Below the pieces are notes generated by a model. It ran no database searches, was not told where the DNA came from, and saw nothing but the letters and a program-made list of their open reading frames with translations. Of a DNA stretch of 61,501 bases, positions 60,555 to 61,501 are shown piece after piece. This stretch comes from Anaerolineaceae bacterium (GTDB taxonomy: Bacteria; Chloroflexota; Anaerolineae; Anaerolineales; Anaerolineaceae): contig DQHW01000049.1 of assembly GCA_003524305.1 (NCBI GenBank), forward strand, positions 11,766-73,266, written 5' to 3'. Made by a program: the position numbers and the translations under genes. Position 1 is the first letter of the stretch; every line of letters begins with the position of its first letter.

Positions 60555-61501
60555 ATGGAAAACACAATCATTTCGGTCAAGGAGTTGACCAAAACTTATC
60601 GAGTGCCCGTTCGGGCAGAAGGTCTGGGCGCCTCACTTAAGAGTCTGCTCAGACCGACTTATAGTGAAGTCTGCGCCGTGAAGGCCATCAGTTTTGAGAT
60701 TCCCCGGGGTGAAATGGTCGGGTTGATCGGCCCTAATGGCGCGGGCAAGACCACCACTCTCAAGATGCTGGCCGGGCTGCTGCATCCCACTTCAGGGCAA
60801 GTCAGTGTGACCGGGTATGAACCCTGGCAGCGACAACCGGAATACCTGAGGCGCATCAGCATGGTGATGGGCAACAAGAGCCAGATGCTCTGGGATATCC
60901 CACCCCTGGATTCGTTCAAGGTGCTTGGTGAAATCTATTCGGTGCCTAAAAAGGAATTTGAGCGTAATCTCGAAGAGTTGGTGCAGCTTCTTGATATGAA
61001 AGAACTGCTCACCAAACCCGTACGCAACCTTTCGCTGGGTGAGCGCATGAAGTGCGAATTGACTGCAAGCCTGCTGCACCGACCCTCCGTGTTGTTTTTG
61101 GATGAACCCACCCTCGGGTTGGATGTTTCGATGCAGCTCCGTCTGCGCCGCTTTTTGGCTGACTATAACCGCAGCAGTGGTACCACTGTGATCCTAACCA
61201 GCCACTACATGGCGGACGTGATGGCTTTGTGTCCCCGGGTCATCCTCATCCATCACGGCAAGATTCTGCACGACGGCGAACTGGGCACACTTGCCAGGCG
61301 GATGATGCCTTTCAAGATTTTGCGCATCACACTCGGGCAGGAATCCATGCCTGAGAGCGGACTGCCGGACCTGCCGGCCGGGGTCGAGGTATTGGAGGTG
61401 GAATCCAACAACCTCAACCTGCGTGTGCCTCGCGTCGAAGCGGCTGCGATTACCGCCAAATTACTTGAAACCCTCAATGTTGCTGATCTGACGATTGAAG
61501 A
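60555..61501 (+). CDS. ABC-2 transporter ATP-binding protein (cut by window end)
   Basis: Open from the ATG at 60555 to the end of the window, 315 codons. Walker A GLIGPNGAGKTTTLKML, signature LSLGERMKCELTASLLHRPS, Walker B VLFLDEPTLGLDVS, and H-loop TSHYMADVMALCPR are present. It belongs to the drug or lipid exporter type. Its permease genes must lie beyond the edge. Starts 23 bases after the UvrA-like stop, so the three genes appear to form one operon with the MerR regulator. Confidence 0.93.
   Translation, partial: MENTIISVKELTKTYRVPVRAEGLGASLKSLLRPTYSEVCAVKAISFEIPRGEMVGLIGPNGAGKTTTLKMLAGLLHPTSGQVSVTGYEPWQRQPEYLRRISMVMGNKSQMLWDIPPLDSFKVLGEIYSVPKKEFERNLEELVQLLDMKELLTKPVRNLSLGERMKCELTASLLHRPSVLFLDEPTLGLDVSMQLRLRRFLADYNRSSGTTVILTSHYMADVMALCPRVILIHHGKILHDGELGTLARRMMPFKILRITLGQESMPESGLPDLPAGVEVLEVESNNLNLRVPRVEAAAITAKLLETLNVADLTIE

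Overview
The window looks like chromosome (or a large integrated replicon) of a Chloroflexota bacterium, most likely class Anaerolineae. This is inferred from the mix of genes: lipoproteins with Thr/Pro-rich stalks, PocR sensors, ParA/ParB genes beside an AAA ATPase, a secreted type I pullulanase, and the lack of outer-membrane genes. Gene density is ordinary and the base composition is moderate. I see no rRNA, tRNA, CRISPR array, insertion sequence or prophage.

Region 1 (1-10.9 kb): a ROK regulator with a perfect operator dyad and a PadR-HAAS pair are followed by a replicon-like block. This block holds an iteron-like array (about 3.70-3.97 kb), a type Ib-like ParA with a ribbon-helix-helix (RHH) partner and its own iterons (3.97-5.28 kb), a second ParA-ParB pair (6.39-8.39 kb), and a divergent operon with an ExeA/TniB-like AAA ATPase, a second small RHH-like protein and a protein joining DnaA domain I to a winged-helix-like C-terminus (8.60-10.86 kb). 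A methyltransferase-family membrane protein and three copies of a 14-bp dyad lie within or beside it. The block reads as the replication and partition core of a plasmid or chromid, now in chromosome-like surroundings.

Region 2 (10.9-23 kb): secreted pullulanase, a Phd/VapC-type toxin-antitoxin pair with a 16-bp palindromic operator, a flippase-like membrane protein, an APH-fold kinase, a fluoride riboswitch with crcB, an arsenic cluster (acr3, arsR, small thioredoxin, arsP-like permease, arsC), and a TetR-SDR pair.

Region 3 (23-30.6 kb): envelope lipoproteins (discoidin-like, PG-binding plus beta-propeller), a GNAT, a nucleotidyltransferase-like protein, a secreted HExxH protein and small membrane or lipoprotein genes.

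Region 4 (30.6-40.1 kb): a nitrogen block. amt1-PII, and an operon of an ion-transporter-family permease, amt2 and a small membrane protein, share seven copies of a dyad, ATTACCC-N4-GGGTAAT, which I propose as the operator of a local nitrogen regulon. DinB paralogues, a GDPD and a HIT protein sit between the two halves.

Region 5 (40-61.5 kb): a YqeK-type HD hydrolase, an RibD-like reductase, a solitary FliG-C-like protein, an ABC-2 exporter, an ECF sigma factor with its anti-sigma candidate, a PocR/PAS histidine kinase with two response regulators (HDOD, and a degenerate HD-GYP), paired Ig/FN3-like lipoproteins, a BaiN-like flavoprotein with a decayed copy of its 3' end nearby, a propeller lipoprotein, and a double-MerR, short UvrA and ABC ATPase series that resembles a drug-resistance operon and runs off the window.

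Several genes have a promoter -10 box (TACAAT or TATAAT) about 6-8 nt before the start codon and no Shine-Dalgarno sequence, so leaderless transcription is likely in this organism.
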